In this document: positions 1-5,972 of the stretch, in pieces
Layout of the letters: each line of letters opens with the position of its first letter
How positions within the stretch are numbered: the stretch's first letter is position 1
Source of the DNA: an uncultured Collinsella sp.
Lineage (GTDB): Bacteria > Actinomycetota > Coriobacteriia > Coriobacteriales > Coriobacteriaceae
DNA: 10,505 bases
NCBI GenBank assembly: GCA_900546825.1
Contig: UREE01000068.1
Span: forward strand, 1 to 10,505
Direction: 5' to 3'
Position numbers and translations under genes: made by a program
The notes under the pieces: model-generated
Database searches by the model: none
What the model was told of the DNA's origin: nothing
Seen by the model: only the letters and a program-made list of their open reading frames with translations

Positions 1-50
1 GACGCTTTTCCTCGTTTTCGAGATTTTCATCGAATGTTGTGACGGTTTGG
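1..50. repeat. Partial copy of long palindromic repeat (right portion)
   Basis: These 50 bases are identical to 4917-4966, which is the loop and right arm of the long hairpin at 4900-4964. The left arm of this copy lies off the window. Like the other copy, it sits just downstream of a minus-strand gene (here merR), so in the minus direction it probably forms the transcript-end hairpin of the transporter-ubiD-ubiX-merR unit. That role is inferred; the repeat itself is directly visible. Confidence 0.85.
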
Positions 51-69
51 GCAGCAGCCACACCACGAA

Positions 70-98
70 TGTGACGAAGGAGCAGCCCCCTTGTCACA
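70..98. repeat. TGTGAC...GTCACA palindromic repeat, copy A
   Basis: Arms TGTGAC (70-75) and GTCACA (93-98) pair, continued by AAGG (77-80) with CCTT (89-92) and one bulged G. The minus-strand reading of the right arm contains TGA, which is the stop codon of the MerR gene (94-96). Related copies are at 4968-4995 and 6012-6040. It could help end transcription, but no T-run follows, so it is better called an intergenic repeat than a proven terminator. Confidence 0.65.
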
Positions 99-963
99 TC
101 TGGAGGGCGACGGGGATTTGGATACAGCAGAAGTCTTCTTGGTGGGACTCGTCGTAGCTCGTGGTGTCGAGGTAGCAGAAGTCAAAAGCGTTGCCGATGG
201 GCTGGAGCGCGTGCTTGTCCATGCAGGCCACGATGGCGCGAATGCCCTCGGGCTCATACGGCATGCCCCAGCGGCTCATGCACAAATACGTGCCCTCGGG
301 CAGCATCTCGACGCCAATCTCTGCCAGCTCGGCAGGATCGCTCGGCAGCATTTCCTCGGCACCGCGCGGCAGCACGGCAAAGGAGCCAGCGCCGGCGATG
401 GGGTCGTCGGAATGCAACGCCTCGCGTCGAAGCATGGCGCCCCAACCGCGCATGGGGCGCGTGCCCGTCAATGTGCGCATGCGCAGAATCGCCCGCATGA
501 GCGTGGGATGAAGCATTGAGCGGCCGCGCTCGATTTCGCCCGGAAACTCCTCAAAGACCACGTAGCGGCGCTCAAATTGCTTGAGCTCAGGCCTGCCCTC
601 GCGCTCGCGCCAGTAAACTGCCTCGTCGTAAAAGCTCAAACGCTCCTGCACACTCGCGCGCTCGGCTTTGAGCCCGGCAATCTGCTCATCGAGCGCCTGT
701 ACCCGCGAGCGCAGGTGATCGGTCATCTCGCCAATGTCGAACGTCGAGGTCAGACGGTCGATCTCGTCAAGCTCAAGCCCTAGGTCGCGCAGCATGCAGA
801 TCAGACGCATAAGCGGGATCTGCGTGGGCGAATAGAAACGGTAGCCCTTTTCGTTAACCACTGCGGGCTTAAACAGACCGATCTTGTCGTAGTAGATGAG
901 CGTCTGGCGCGAAACGTTAAACAAGCTCGCCATCTCGCTAATCGCATACATGCCCGTCTGCAT
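94..963 (-). CDS. MerR-family transcriptional regulator with GyrI/BmrR-like effector domain
   Basis: Predicted 289-residue DNA-binding regulator. The N-terminus (about residues 5-75) is a MerR winged helix-turn-helix, with the typical stretches YAISEMASLFNVSRQTLIYY and GYRFY. A coiled-coil dimerisation helix follows (about 80-115), then a C-terminal domain of about 160 residues resembling the BmrR/GyrI effector-binding fold, as in regulators that sense small aromatic or hydrophobic molecules. The start at 963 is chosen because GGGAGG lies 4 bases upstream; ATG at 951 (MYAIS...) is the alternative. It is the last gene of the minus-strand unit after ubiX, separated from it by 80 bases holding a strong hairpin. 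Dyads at 4841-4866 and 5981-6006 have MerR-type promoter geometry, so it probably controls the decarboxylase operon and the LpdD-Nudix gene. The effector, perhaps the aromatic acid substrate, is inferred. Confidence 0.9.
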   Translation of the reverse strand: MQTGMYAISEMASLFNVSRQTLIYYDKIGLFKPAVVNEKGYRFYSPTQIPLMRLICMLRDLGLELDEIDRLTSTFDIGEMTDHLRSRVQALDEQIAGLKAERASVQERLSFYDEAVYWREREGRPELKQFERRYVVFEEFPGEIERGRSMLHPTLMRAILRMRTLTGTRPMRGWGAMLRREALHSDDPIAGAGSFAVLPRGAEEMLPSDPAELAEIGVEMLPEGTYLCMSRWGMPYEPEGIRAIVACMDKHALQPIGNAFDFCYLDTTSYDESHQEDFCCIQIPVALQM

Positions 964-983
964 GGGTCCTCCCGACACACCAA

Positions 984-1011
984 AGCCCGCCGCCCACAGG
1001 GGCAGCGGGCT
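984..1011 (-). terminator. Strong hairpin between ubiX and merR
   Basis: A 12-bp stem is formed by 984-995 (AGCCCGCCGCCC on the plus strand) and 1000-1011 (GGGCAGCGGGCT), with loop ACAG and a single wobble or mismatch. On the minus strand it is followed only by TTTGG, a weak U-run. It lies between the ubiX stop and the merR ribosome-binding site, so it could be a partial terminator that lowers merR expression relative to ubiDX, or an mRNA-stabilising end. The stem is seen; the function is inferred. Confidence 0.6.
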
Positions 1012-1043
1012 CAAACACTACTCGTATCCTACCCTAAAGACGC

Positions 1044-1622
1044 CTATGACCAGCGCTTGTAGTTTGCGCATGACACGCCGACGGCCTCGAGCGCCTTGGC
1101 GGCGATGTGATGCACCGCGTCTTCGAGCGTGGCGGGGCCGTTGTAGAACGTGAGCATGGGCGGCATGAGCATCACGCCCGGCACGCGCGCCAGGCGGGCC
1201 ATGTTGTCAACGTGAATGGCGCTGAAGGGCGTCTCACGCACCATGAGCACCAGGCGGCGCTGCTCTTTCATCTGTACGTCGGCCGCGCGCAGCAACAGGT
1301 TTTCGCTGTAGCCGCTCGCAATGCCGGCGAGGGTCTTCATGGAGCAGGGCGCCACGATCATGCCATCGACCGGATACGTGCCGCTTGCGATGGCAGCGCC
1401 GATGTTCTTGTTGTCGTATACCACATCGGCGTGCGCGGCAAACTCGTCGAGCGTCATGCCGAGCTCCTGCTCGATAGTGATCTCTCCCCCGCGCGTGACG
1501 ACAAGCGCCGACTCGGTGCCGGCCTGACGCAGGCATTTGAGGCACTCAAGGCCCAACGCGGCGCCGCTGGCACCAGATACGCCAACGACAATGCGACGGG
1601 GACGGACAGAAGGCTCAGGCAT
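1044..1622 (-). CDS. ubiX: UbiX-family flavin prenyltransferase
   Basis: This enzyme transfers a dimethylallyl group from dimethylallyl monophosphate (or diphosphate in some homologues) to reduced FMN, making the prenylated FMN cofactor that UbiD decarboxylases need. The 192-residue length fits the family. Visible motifs are the FMN-binding GVSGASGA (14-21), the central APCSMKTLAGIASG (91-104), the Arg/Lys-rich RAADVQMKEQRR (112-123), VRETP (128-132) and MPPMLTFYNGP near the C-terminus, all hallmarks of UbiX/Pad1/LpdB proteins. The start at 1622 has GAGGAG about 6 bases upstream. It lies 37 bases after the UbiD stop in the same direction, so cofactor synthesis and use are encoded together. 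It is very probably a cytoplasmic dodecamer like its relatives, which is family knowledge. Confidence 0.95.
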   Translation of the reverse strand: MPEPSVRPRRIVVGVSGASGAALGLECLKCLRQAGTESALVVTRGGEITIEQELGMTLDEFAAHADVVYDNKNIGAAIASGTYPVDGMIVAPCSMKTLAGIASGYSENLLLRAADVQMKEQRRLVLMVRETPFSAIHVDNMARLARVPGVMLMPPMLTFYNGPATLEDAVHHIAAKALEAVGVSCANYKRWS

Positions 1623-1659
1623 GACAACTCCTCACTTTGTTACTCGGCAGGGCTACTTA

Positions 1660-3147
1660 CTAGAAAGCGAGCTCTTTAGCCCATTTGTCCATGTCGATCT
1701 CCATGAACTGCGAACGGATGAAGTTCTTCTTGAGGTTGAACGGGACCGTGCAGTCGAAGATGGCCTTGCAGGCGATACCGTGCTCGCGAATCGACGGATC
1801 AAACGCCGGGTCGTTGGACGGGTCGAGCACGTGGCAGTGGCAACCGGGGATGGTGATGAGGTCCACGTCGGCCTGGAAGCGCGTGGTCATAGCCCACATC
1901 ACATCGCTCATGTCGAAGATGTCGACATCCTCGTCGACCAGAATCACATGCTTGAGCTCGGAAAATGCCGAGAAGGCGAGCATGGCGGCGTTGCGCTGAC
2001 GGCCCTCGTCATTTTTGCTCGACTTCTTGAACTGCATAATGGCAACGAACTTGCCGCCGCCGCAGGGGGCAGCGTGGACGTTGAGCAGGCGGCCCGGGAT
2101 AGCGGTCTCGACCATCTTGTAGATGGAAGCCTCGGTGGGAATGCCAGCCATGGACACGTGCTCGTGCGACGGGCCGATGCAGCTCTCCATGATGGGGTTG
2201 ATACGCGTGGTGACGGCGGTGATCTTGATTACCGGGCAGACCTTGGCGCCACCGGTGTAGCCGGGGAACTCGGGCATGGCGTAGCCGTGGCCGTTGACGT
2301 CCTCGTTGATGGTCTCGTCGTGCATGAGGTAGCCCTCGAGCACGTACTCGGCATTGGCGATGCACTTCTGCGGAACGGTGACGCAGTCGGCAAGCTCGAC
2401 GGCATGGCCGCGCAGGGCGCCGGCGATCTGCAGCTCGTTGAAGCCGAGCGGCGTGGTGGGAGCCTCGAAGCCGCAGCACATGTACACGGCGGGGTCCAGG
2501 CCGATGGAGATGGAGATGGGCATGTCCTCGCCGCGCTGGCAGTACTCGTCAAAGAAGGCGCCAAGGTGACGGCTGCCCGGGGTGATCCACATGGCGAGCT
2601 TGTCCTTGTCGACGCAGGAGAAGCGGTGGATGGTCACGTCGGACTGGGAGCCGTCGGGGCTCGTGCCGTAGGCGAGGCCCATGGTGATGTAGGGGCCGCC
2701 GTCGACGGGCGTGTTGGTAGGAGCGGGAACGATCTTGCGCAGGTCAAAGCCCTCGTCGGTCGCCTTGTACACGACCTCCTGGCAGTCGACGTGCGCACCC
2801 TCGGCGATCTGCTCGGGCGCGATCAGGTTCTCGAAGCGCTTGCCGATTTCGAGGCCCAGGTGCTCCTCGTCCAGGTCGAGCAGGGCGGCAACGCGCTTGC
2901 GGCTGGCAAGCATGCCGATGCAGACCTTAGCATCGTCAAAGCCCCTGACGTTGTTGAAGACCATCGCCGGACCCTCTTTGGTCGGACGCATAACAGTGCC
3001 GCCGGCACCGACGTGGCGATAGACACCCGAGACCTCGGCATCCGGATCGACCTGGGTGTCGGTCTCGAGCAGCTGGCCCGGCATCTCGCGCAAAAAGTCG
3101 AGCGCGGAGCGCAGGTCGTGGATCTGGGAAGCATCGGTAGTGGACAT
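1660..3147 (-). CDS. UbiD-family aromatic acid decarboxylase (LpdC/VdcC/ShdC type)
   Basis: Predicted 495-residue prenyl-FMN-dependent decarboxylase. From recalled family sequences it resembles gallate (LpdC), vanillate and 4-hydroxybenzoate decarboxylase catalytic subunits along its whole length. Recognisable segments are GVYRHVGAGGTVMRP (41-55), APTNTPVDGGPYIT (142-155), SDVTIHR (169-175, where D170 and R175 fall at the cofactor/metal and catalytic Arg positions), MPEFPGYTGGAK (291-302, with E293 as the likely catalytic acid), IGPSHEHVSMAGIPTEAS (324-341) and VDEDVDIFD (404-412). The likely reaction is reversible loss of CO2 from a para-hydroxylated benzoic acid to give a phenol, catechol or pyrogallol; the exact substrate cannot be read from sequence. 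The start at 3147 is chosen because AAAGGAG lies about 7 bases upstream; the frame is open for 36 more codons upstream, but that stretch is poor, low-complexity coding. The neighbouring transporter, ubiX and LpdD-like gene support the assignment. Confidence 0.93.
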   Translation of the reverse strand: MSTTDASQIHDLRSALDFLREMPGQLLETDTQVDPDAEVSGVYRHVGAGGTVMRPTKEGPAMVFNNVRGFDDAKVCIGMLASRKRVAALLDLDEEHLGLEIGKRFENLIAPEQIAEGAHVDCQEVVYKATDEGFDLRKIVPAPTNTPVDGGPYITMGLAYGTSPDGSQSDVTIHRFSCVDKDKLAMWITPGSRHLGAFFDEYCQRGEDMPISISIGLDPAVYMCCGFEAPTTPLGFNELQIAGALRGHAVELADCVTVPQKCIANAEYVLEGYLMHDETINEDVNGHGYAMPEFPGYTGGAKVCPVIKITAVTTRINPIMESCIGPSHEHVSMAGIPTEASIYKMVETAIPGRLLNVHAAPCGGGKFVAIMQFKKSSKNDEGRQRNAAMLAFSAFSELKHVILVDEDVDIFDMSDVMWAMTTRFQADVDLITIPGCHCHVLDPSNDPAFDPSIREHGIACKAIFDCTVPFNLKKNFIRSQFMEIDMDKWAKELAF

Positions 3148-3169
3148 AGCGTGCTCCTTTCGGGAGAGT

Positions 3170-3195
3170 GCCCGGCGGCGGGAGTGCCGCCGGGC
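3170..3195 (-). promoter_or_regulatory. Perfect 9-bp hairpin in the ubiD leader
   Basis: GCCCGGCGG (3170-3178) pairs perfectly with CCGCCGGGC (3187-3195) across an 8-base loop. It ends about 20 bases before the ubiD ribosome-binding site and has no T-run on either strand. It may set processing or stability so that ubiD is expressed differently from the transporter in the shared transcript. The role is inferred. Confidence 0.55.
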
Positions 3196-3210
3196 TGGGT
3201 AACGTAGTGG

Positions 3211-3288
3211 GGCCGCAGCGCTTATAGATGGAGCGCTTGGCAACTCGCGGTTCAAGCACTCGGCTGTTTGCAGCCCAAGCGCTCGGCC
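3211..3288 (-). promoter_or_regulatory. Structured transporter-ubiD intergenic segment with alternative stems
   Basis: GAGCGCTTGG (3231-3240) pairs perfectly with CCAAGCGCTC (3275-3284). The same right-hand segment (3277-3288, AAGCGCT then GGCC) can instead pair with 3211-3223 (GGCC, then AGCGCTT). A small hairpin, GGCTG TTTG CAGCC (3262-3275), competes as well. The segment lies just after the transporter stop codon. Mutually exclusive stems could act as a transcriptional or processing control point, but this could also be simple intergenic palindromes. Confidence 0.4.
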
Positions 3289-3290
3289 GC

Positions 3291-4748
3291 TTACATCAGG
3301 CCAAAGAGATGGAACCAGGCGGCCTCGACCAGCACGACGATAAAGACGACCGCGGTGAGGGGAATGCCCATGCGCATGGCTTCTTTGGAGGTGTAGCCGC
3401 CGGCGTCCTTGCCCTCGCCGATAAGGATCGGCAGGTTATGGAACGGCAGGATGTAGTGGATGTTGATGGACGTGAAGACGATGAGCGCCACGGCGAGCGG
3501 GCTCATGCTGGAGCCGGCCGCGAAGCTTATGAACGCCGGCACGCACACGCCGAGCACGGCCATGACCGAACCCATGAACATGTGGATGATCATGGAGAGC
3601 GCAGCGACAAGCAGGGCGAACAGGAAGATGTTCTCGGGCACGGAGCTGGGAAGCACGACGTCGGCGATCCAGGCGTTCATGCCGGTGGCACCGCCCACGG
3701 AGCCCACGGCCATGGCGGCCGTCAGGAACATGAGGGACTTGATGTCGACAGCGTTCCAGCTGGCGGGGGTAAGGACCTCGCCGATGATGGGCATGGCGAG
3801 AGAGACGCCGATGGCAAGCGTCACCCAGCCGATATAATCGCCCGAGACGGTGAGCCACAGCGCGATGGCGATGACGAGCCACACGAGGGTGCGGATCTCC
3901 TTGACGGAGAGCTTACCGAGCGCGGCCTGCTTGGCCACGATTTGCTCGCGATCGTAGACGAGCTCCTTGCTGGGCTTAAAGAGGAAGAGGCCCAGGAACA
4001 GGGTGCACAGCAGCGCGACCAGCATAGGCACGCTCATGTACAGGAACCAGTCAACGAAGGACGGGCTCATGCCGCCGGCCTCGGCGCTGTACTGCGCAAC
4101 GAGCGGGTTGAGCGTGGAGTCGCCCGTCAGGAAGAACATGGAGCCCGGGGCGGCTGCGGCAAACACGAGGAAGCCGAGCTTGCCGCGGTCGTCGTCACCG
4201 TAGCCGGCGGACTCGGCGATAACCGAGACGACGGCGAGGATGAGGAAGGCGCGGGGGAACGGATGCGGGATCAGCAGCGACAGCACAAAGGTGAGCGCGA
4301 AGATCGAGATGATGAGTGACTTGGCGTCGCGCACGAACTTGAGCATGAACGCATAAGCGATGCGCTCGCCCAGGCCCGACTCCTTGACCGCGCTGGCGAT
4401 GAGGTAGGCGCCGATGACGAGCCACATAGTGGCCTTGGTCCACGAGCTAAACGTAGAGGCGACCGTCGCCGAGATGCTCGCGGCGCCCGTGTCGTCCACG
4501 CACACCTTGAACAGAACGAGCAGCGCGCAGTAGAGCAGGCCCACAAAGCCCGGCTGCGCCACGCCACATGCCCAGAACACCACCGTGGCGAGCGTCAGTG
4601 CCAGACAGGTCTGAGCGCCGACCGTGAGCTCGACCGTCGAGCTCAGCTCCGCCAAAGGAAGAAACTTCACCAGCAAAAAGACAACGATACCCAGCACAAA
4701 GCCAATTTCGCGCTTGGTGATCTTAAACGCCTTCTTTTCCGCTTCCAT
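3291..4748 (-). CDS. SLC13/DASS-type (GacP-like) anion transporter
   Basis: Predicted 485-residue inner-membrane protein with about 11-13 hydrophobic segments, for example 15-33, 46-62, 66-84, 108-121, 143-160, 167-180, 190-207, 234-257, 288-301, 306-323, 336-350, 372-404, 418-436 and 461-484. The repeated organisation, the loop FLTGDSTLNPL (206-216) and the C-terminal INIHYILPFHNLP motif (429-440) fit the divalent anion:Na+ symporter / ion transporter group, which includes citrate, dicarboxylate and the reported gallate permease GacP. As first gene of an operon with ubiD, ubiX and merR, it most likely imports the aromatic carboxylate that UbiD decarboxylates. The start at 4748 follows a GGTGGGGAG stretch. 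A citrate/succinate carrier is the alternative, but the context argues against it. Substrate and coupling ion are inferred. Confidence 0.88.
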   Translation of the reverse strand: MEAEKKAFKITKREIGFVLGIVVFLLVKFLPLAELSSTVELTVGAQTCLALTLATVVFWACGVAQPGFVGLLYCALLVLFKVCVDDTGAASISATVASTFSSWTKATMWLVIGAYLIASAVKESGLGERIAYAFMLKFVRDAKSLIISIFALTFVLSLLIPHPFPRAFLILAVVSVIAESAGYGDDDRGKLGFLVFAAAAPGSMFFLTGDSTLNPLVAQYSAEAGGMSPSFVDWFLYMSVPMLVALLCTLFLGLFLFKPSKELVYDREQIVAKQAALGKLSVKEIRTLVWLVIAIALWLTVSGDYIGWVTLAIGVSLAMPIIGEVLTPASWNAVDIKSLMFLTAAMAVGSVGGATGMNAWIADVVLPSSVPENIFLFALLVAALSMIIHMFMGSVMAVLGVCVPAFISFAAGSSMSPLAVALIVFTSINIHYILPFHNLPILIGEGKDAGGYTSKEAMRMGIPLTAVVFIVVLVEAAWFHLFGLM

Positions 4749-4800
4749 CTCCCCACCTTTCTTGTTGAGGGCGCTCCGGATTCGCAGCCACGTTGCCGCT

Positions 4801-4832
4801 TAAAAAGGGGCGCCCGTTATCGGACACCCCTT
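4801..4832 (-). terminator. Intrinsic terminator/attenuator-like hairpin upstream of the transporter
   Basis: Read on the minus strand, AAGGGGTGTCCG and CGGGCGCCCCTT form a 12-bp stem with two G-T wobbles and loop ATAA, followed directly by a run of T (CCCCTTTTTAA). This is the classic intrinsic terminator form. It lies 52 bases before the transporter start and just downstream of the operator at 4841-4866. It could stop read-through from the LpdD-Nudix gene, or attenuate the operon's own transcript if transcription starts upstream of the stem. Which one depends on the start site, which is unknown. Confidence 0.7.
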
Positions 4833-4866
4833 ACGTTGCGCTGTGTTGTTGCAATACAGTCAAGCG
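4833..4866 (-). promoter_or_regulatory. Putative MerR-type promoter/operator of the transporter-ubiD-ubiX-merR unit
   Basis: The plus strand shows half-sites CTGTGTTG (4841-4848) and CAATACAG (4852-4859), a near-perfect dyad, followed by TCAAGCG. On the minus strand this gives a -35 box TTGACT (4863-4858) whose last two bases begin the dyad, then a 19-base spacer and a weak -10, CAACGT (4838-4833). A long 19-base spacer filled by a dyad is the hallmark of MerR-controlled promoters. The same block recurs at 5981-6006 with 20 of 26 identical bases. Predicted start near 4826. Unproven, but unusually coherent. Confidence 0.55.
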
Positions 4867-4899
4867 GGATTTTTGGATGAGAAGCGATCCCCTAGACAA

Positions 4900-4964
4900 A
4901 AACCGTCACAACATTCGACGCTTTTCCTCGTTTTCGAGATTTTCATCGAATGTTGTGACGGTTT
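4900..4964. repeat. Long hairpin repeat with perfect 19-bp arms; probable terminator of the LpdD-Nudix gene
   Basis: The arms at 4900-4918 (AAACCGTCACAACATTCGA) and 4946-4964 are perfect reverse complements. The 27-base loop holds a second small hairpin, CTCG TTTT CGAG (4927-4938). Bases 4917-4966 recur exactly at 1-50. In the minus direction the stem ends in GGTTTTTGTC, a modest T-run, and the element lies just after the stop of the gene at 4991-5938, so it may end that transcript. The loop strand carries three GAAAA tracts about 9 bases apart on the minus strand. Confidence 0.85.
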
Positions 4965-4967
4965 GGA

Positions 4968-4995
4968 TGTGCCAAAGGGACTGTCTTTTTTCACA
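4968..4995. repeat. TGTGAC...GTCACA palindromic repeat, copy B (degenerate)
   Basis: TGTG (4968-4971) pairs with CACA (4992-4995), and AAAG (4974-4977) with CTTT (4985-4988), with mismatches between them. The order and length match copy A at 70-98. The minus-strand TGTGA again supplies the stop codon of the gene before it (4991-4993). The adjacent long hairpin begins three bases away. Confidence 0.5.
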
Positions 4996-5938
4996 TTGCG
5001 AGGGCAGCACGGATGGATGGGTCGCTGAGGGCCTCGCGGAGCCAGGGTGCCAGCTGCTCGGGGCGACCCTGCAGGTAGCCGCCGAGCTCGGATGGGGTCA
5101 CGCGTCGTACCTCCGAGATCTCCTCTTGGTTGATGTGCAGCTCGCCCGGCTCAACATGGGCTGCGAACACCTCGCACCACTCGCACTCGCAGCGGCCGTC
5201 GCCGTGGTCCTCGCGGTACACCACGTGTCCGAGGTACTTGAGCTGATCGGGATCGCGCGTAATGCCAAGCTCTTCGTTGATGCGACGCGCCGTGGCGGCG
5301 GCAACGTCTTCCCCGGGGAGCGGATGGCCGGCGCAGCTGTCGGCCAGTACCCCGCCCCACAGGCGCTTGAGCGGACTGCGACGGCAGAGCAGCAGGCGCG
5401 CGCCCTCGCCCCGCCCCTCGACCAGAAGCGTCAGAAATGCCTGGTGCAGGACGCCCTCCCCCGTATGGGCTTCGATGCGATCGACGGGGCCAAGCGCCTC
5501 GCCGGTCGCGGCATCAACCGCCACGACTTCGGCGCCCGCGCCGCCCTCATCCCAGCCGGCGCGCAGAATGCGGGCGGCGGCTTCCTCGAGCGCGGCGATG
5601 AGCTCCTTGGTGGTGTCGAGCACGCGCTGCAGGTCGTTCCCACTCGCCTGTTCAACATGAAAACCCGTGCTTGCAACGACCGGCACGCCAAAGCGCGTGG
5701 CCAGCGCCGCCGCGATATCGTGCGCCGGGATCTCGTCTCGATGGCAAGGCACTGCGAGAATGCTCACCGTCGCCGTGCGGCCGGGCTCGGGGCGCGGAAT
5801 GGCCTGCGCCGTGGCGCCCAGGTGCGCGAACTCCGGCGAGCAGGCGTAGACCGCCATGCCTCGCGGCGTCACCGTCAGCTGGGCCTCGAGCGTAAACTTG
5901 CCCTCGCCCACTGCAACCTTTGTCGTGTGCATACCCAT
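4991..5938 (-). CDS. LpdD-like prenyl-flavin chaperone domain fused to an IPP-isomerase-like Nudix domain lacking the catalytic Cys
   Basis: Predicted 315-residue soluble protein with two domains. Residues about 5-120 resemble the LpdD-type domain that accompanies UbiD gallate-type decarboxylases: GKFTLEAQLTVTPRG, AHLGATAQA (38-46), VPCHRDEIPAHD (63-74) and STGFHVEQAS (90-99). Residues about 137-300 are a type 1 IPP isomerase-like Nudix domain. H158 and H165 (AHTGEGVLH), H205 (AGHP), E251 and E253 (ECEWC) match the five metal ligands, and R187, K191 and W299 match substrate-binding positions. The catalytic Cys just before GHP is Ala203, and the Nudix box has RRINEELG, more hydrolase-like than the usual isomerase RRxxxELG. 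I infer a role in supplying dimethylallyl (mono)phosphate to UbiX and handling prenyl-FMN. The start at 5938 is chosen for AGGAG about 6 bases upstream. Many databases would simply call it idi. Confidence 0.8.
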   Translation of the reverse strand: MGMHTTKVAVGEGKFTLEAQLTVTPRGMAVYACSPEFAHLGATAQAIPRPEPGRTATVSILAVPCHRDEIPAHDIAAALATRFGVPVVASTGFHVEQASGNDLQRVLDTTKELIAALEEAAARILRAGWDEGGAGAEVVAVDAATGEALGPVDRIEAHTGEGVLHQAFLTLLVEGRGEGARLLLCRRSPLKRLWGGVLADSCAGHPLPGEDVAAATARRINEELGITRDPDQLKYLGHVVYREDHGDGRCECEWCEVFAAHVEPGELHINQEEISEVRRVTPSELGGYLQGRPEQLAPWLREALSDPSIRAALAM

Positions 5939-5972
5939 GGGATCTCCTGTCGCCCGCGATGTACCTGAGACC

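Noticed and set aside
1537..3207. 556-codon open frame on the plus strand opposite ubiD
   Set aside because: It is an antisense shadow of the strongly recognisable UbiD gene, made possible by GC-rich codon use. Its translation is low-complexity (His, Val, Asp, Gly rich) and has no family features or ribosome-binding site.
3228..4319. 363-codon open frame on the plus strand opposite the transporter
   Set aside because: The translation is extremely charged and His/Gly/Asp rich, as expected opposite a hydrophobic membrane protein. It is a shadow frame, not a gene.
4900..4966. Long hairpin and repeated palindromes considered as a CRISPR array
   Set aside because: The copies are kilobases apart, with no regularly spaced repeat-spacer units and no cas genes.
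4793..5968. 391-codon open frame on the plus strand opposite the LpdD-Nudix gene
   Set aside because: The minus-strand frame has clear domain motifs and a ribosome-binding site, while the plus-strand frame has neither and runs through the terminator-like hairpin and the repeats.
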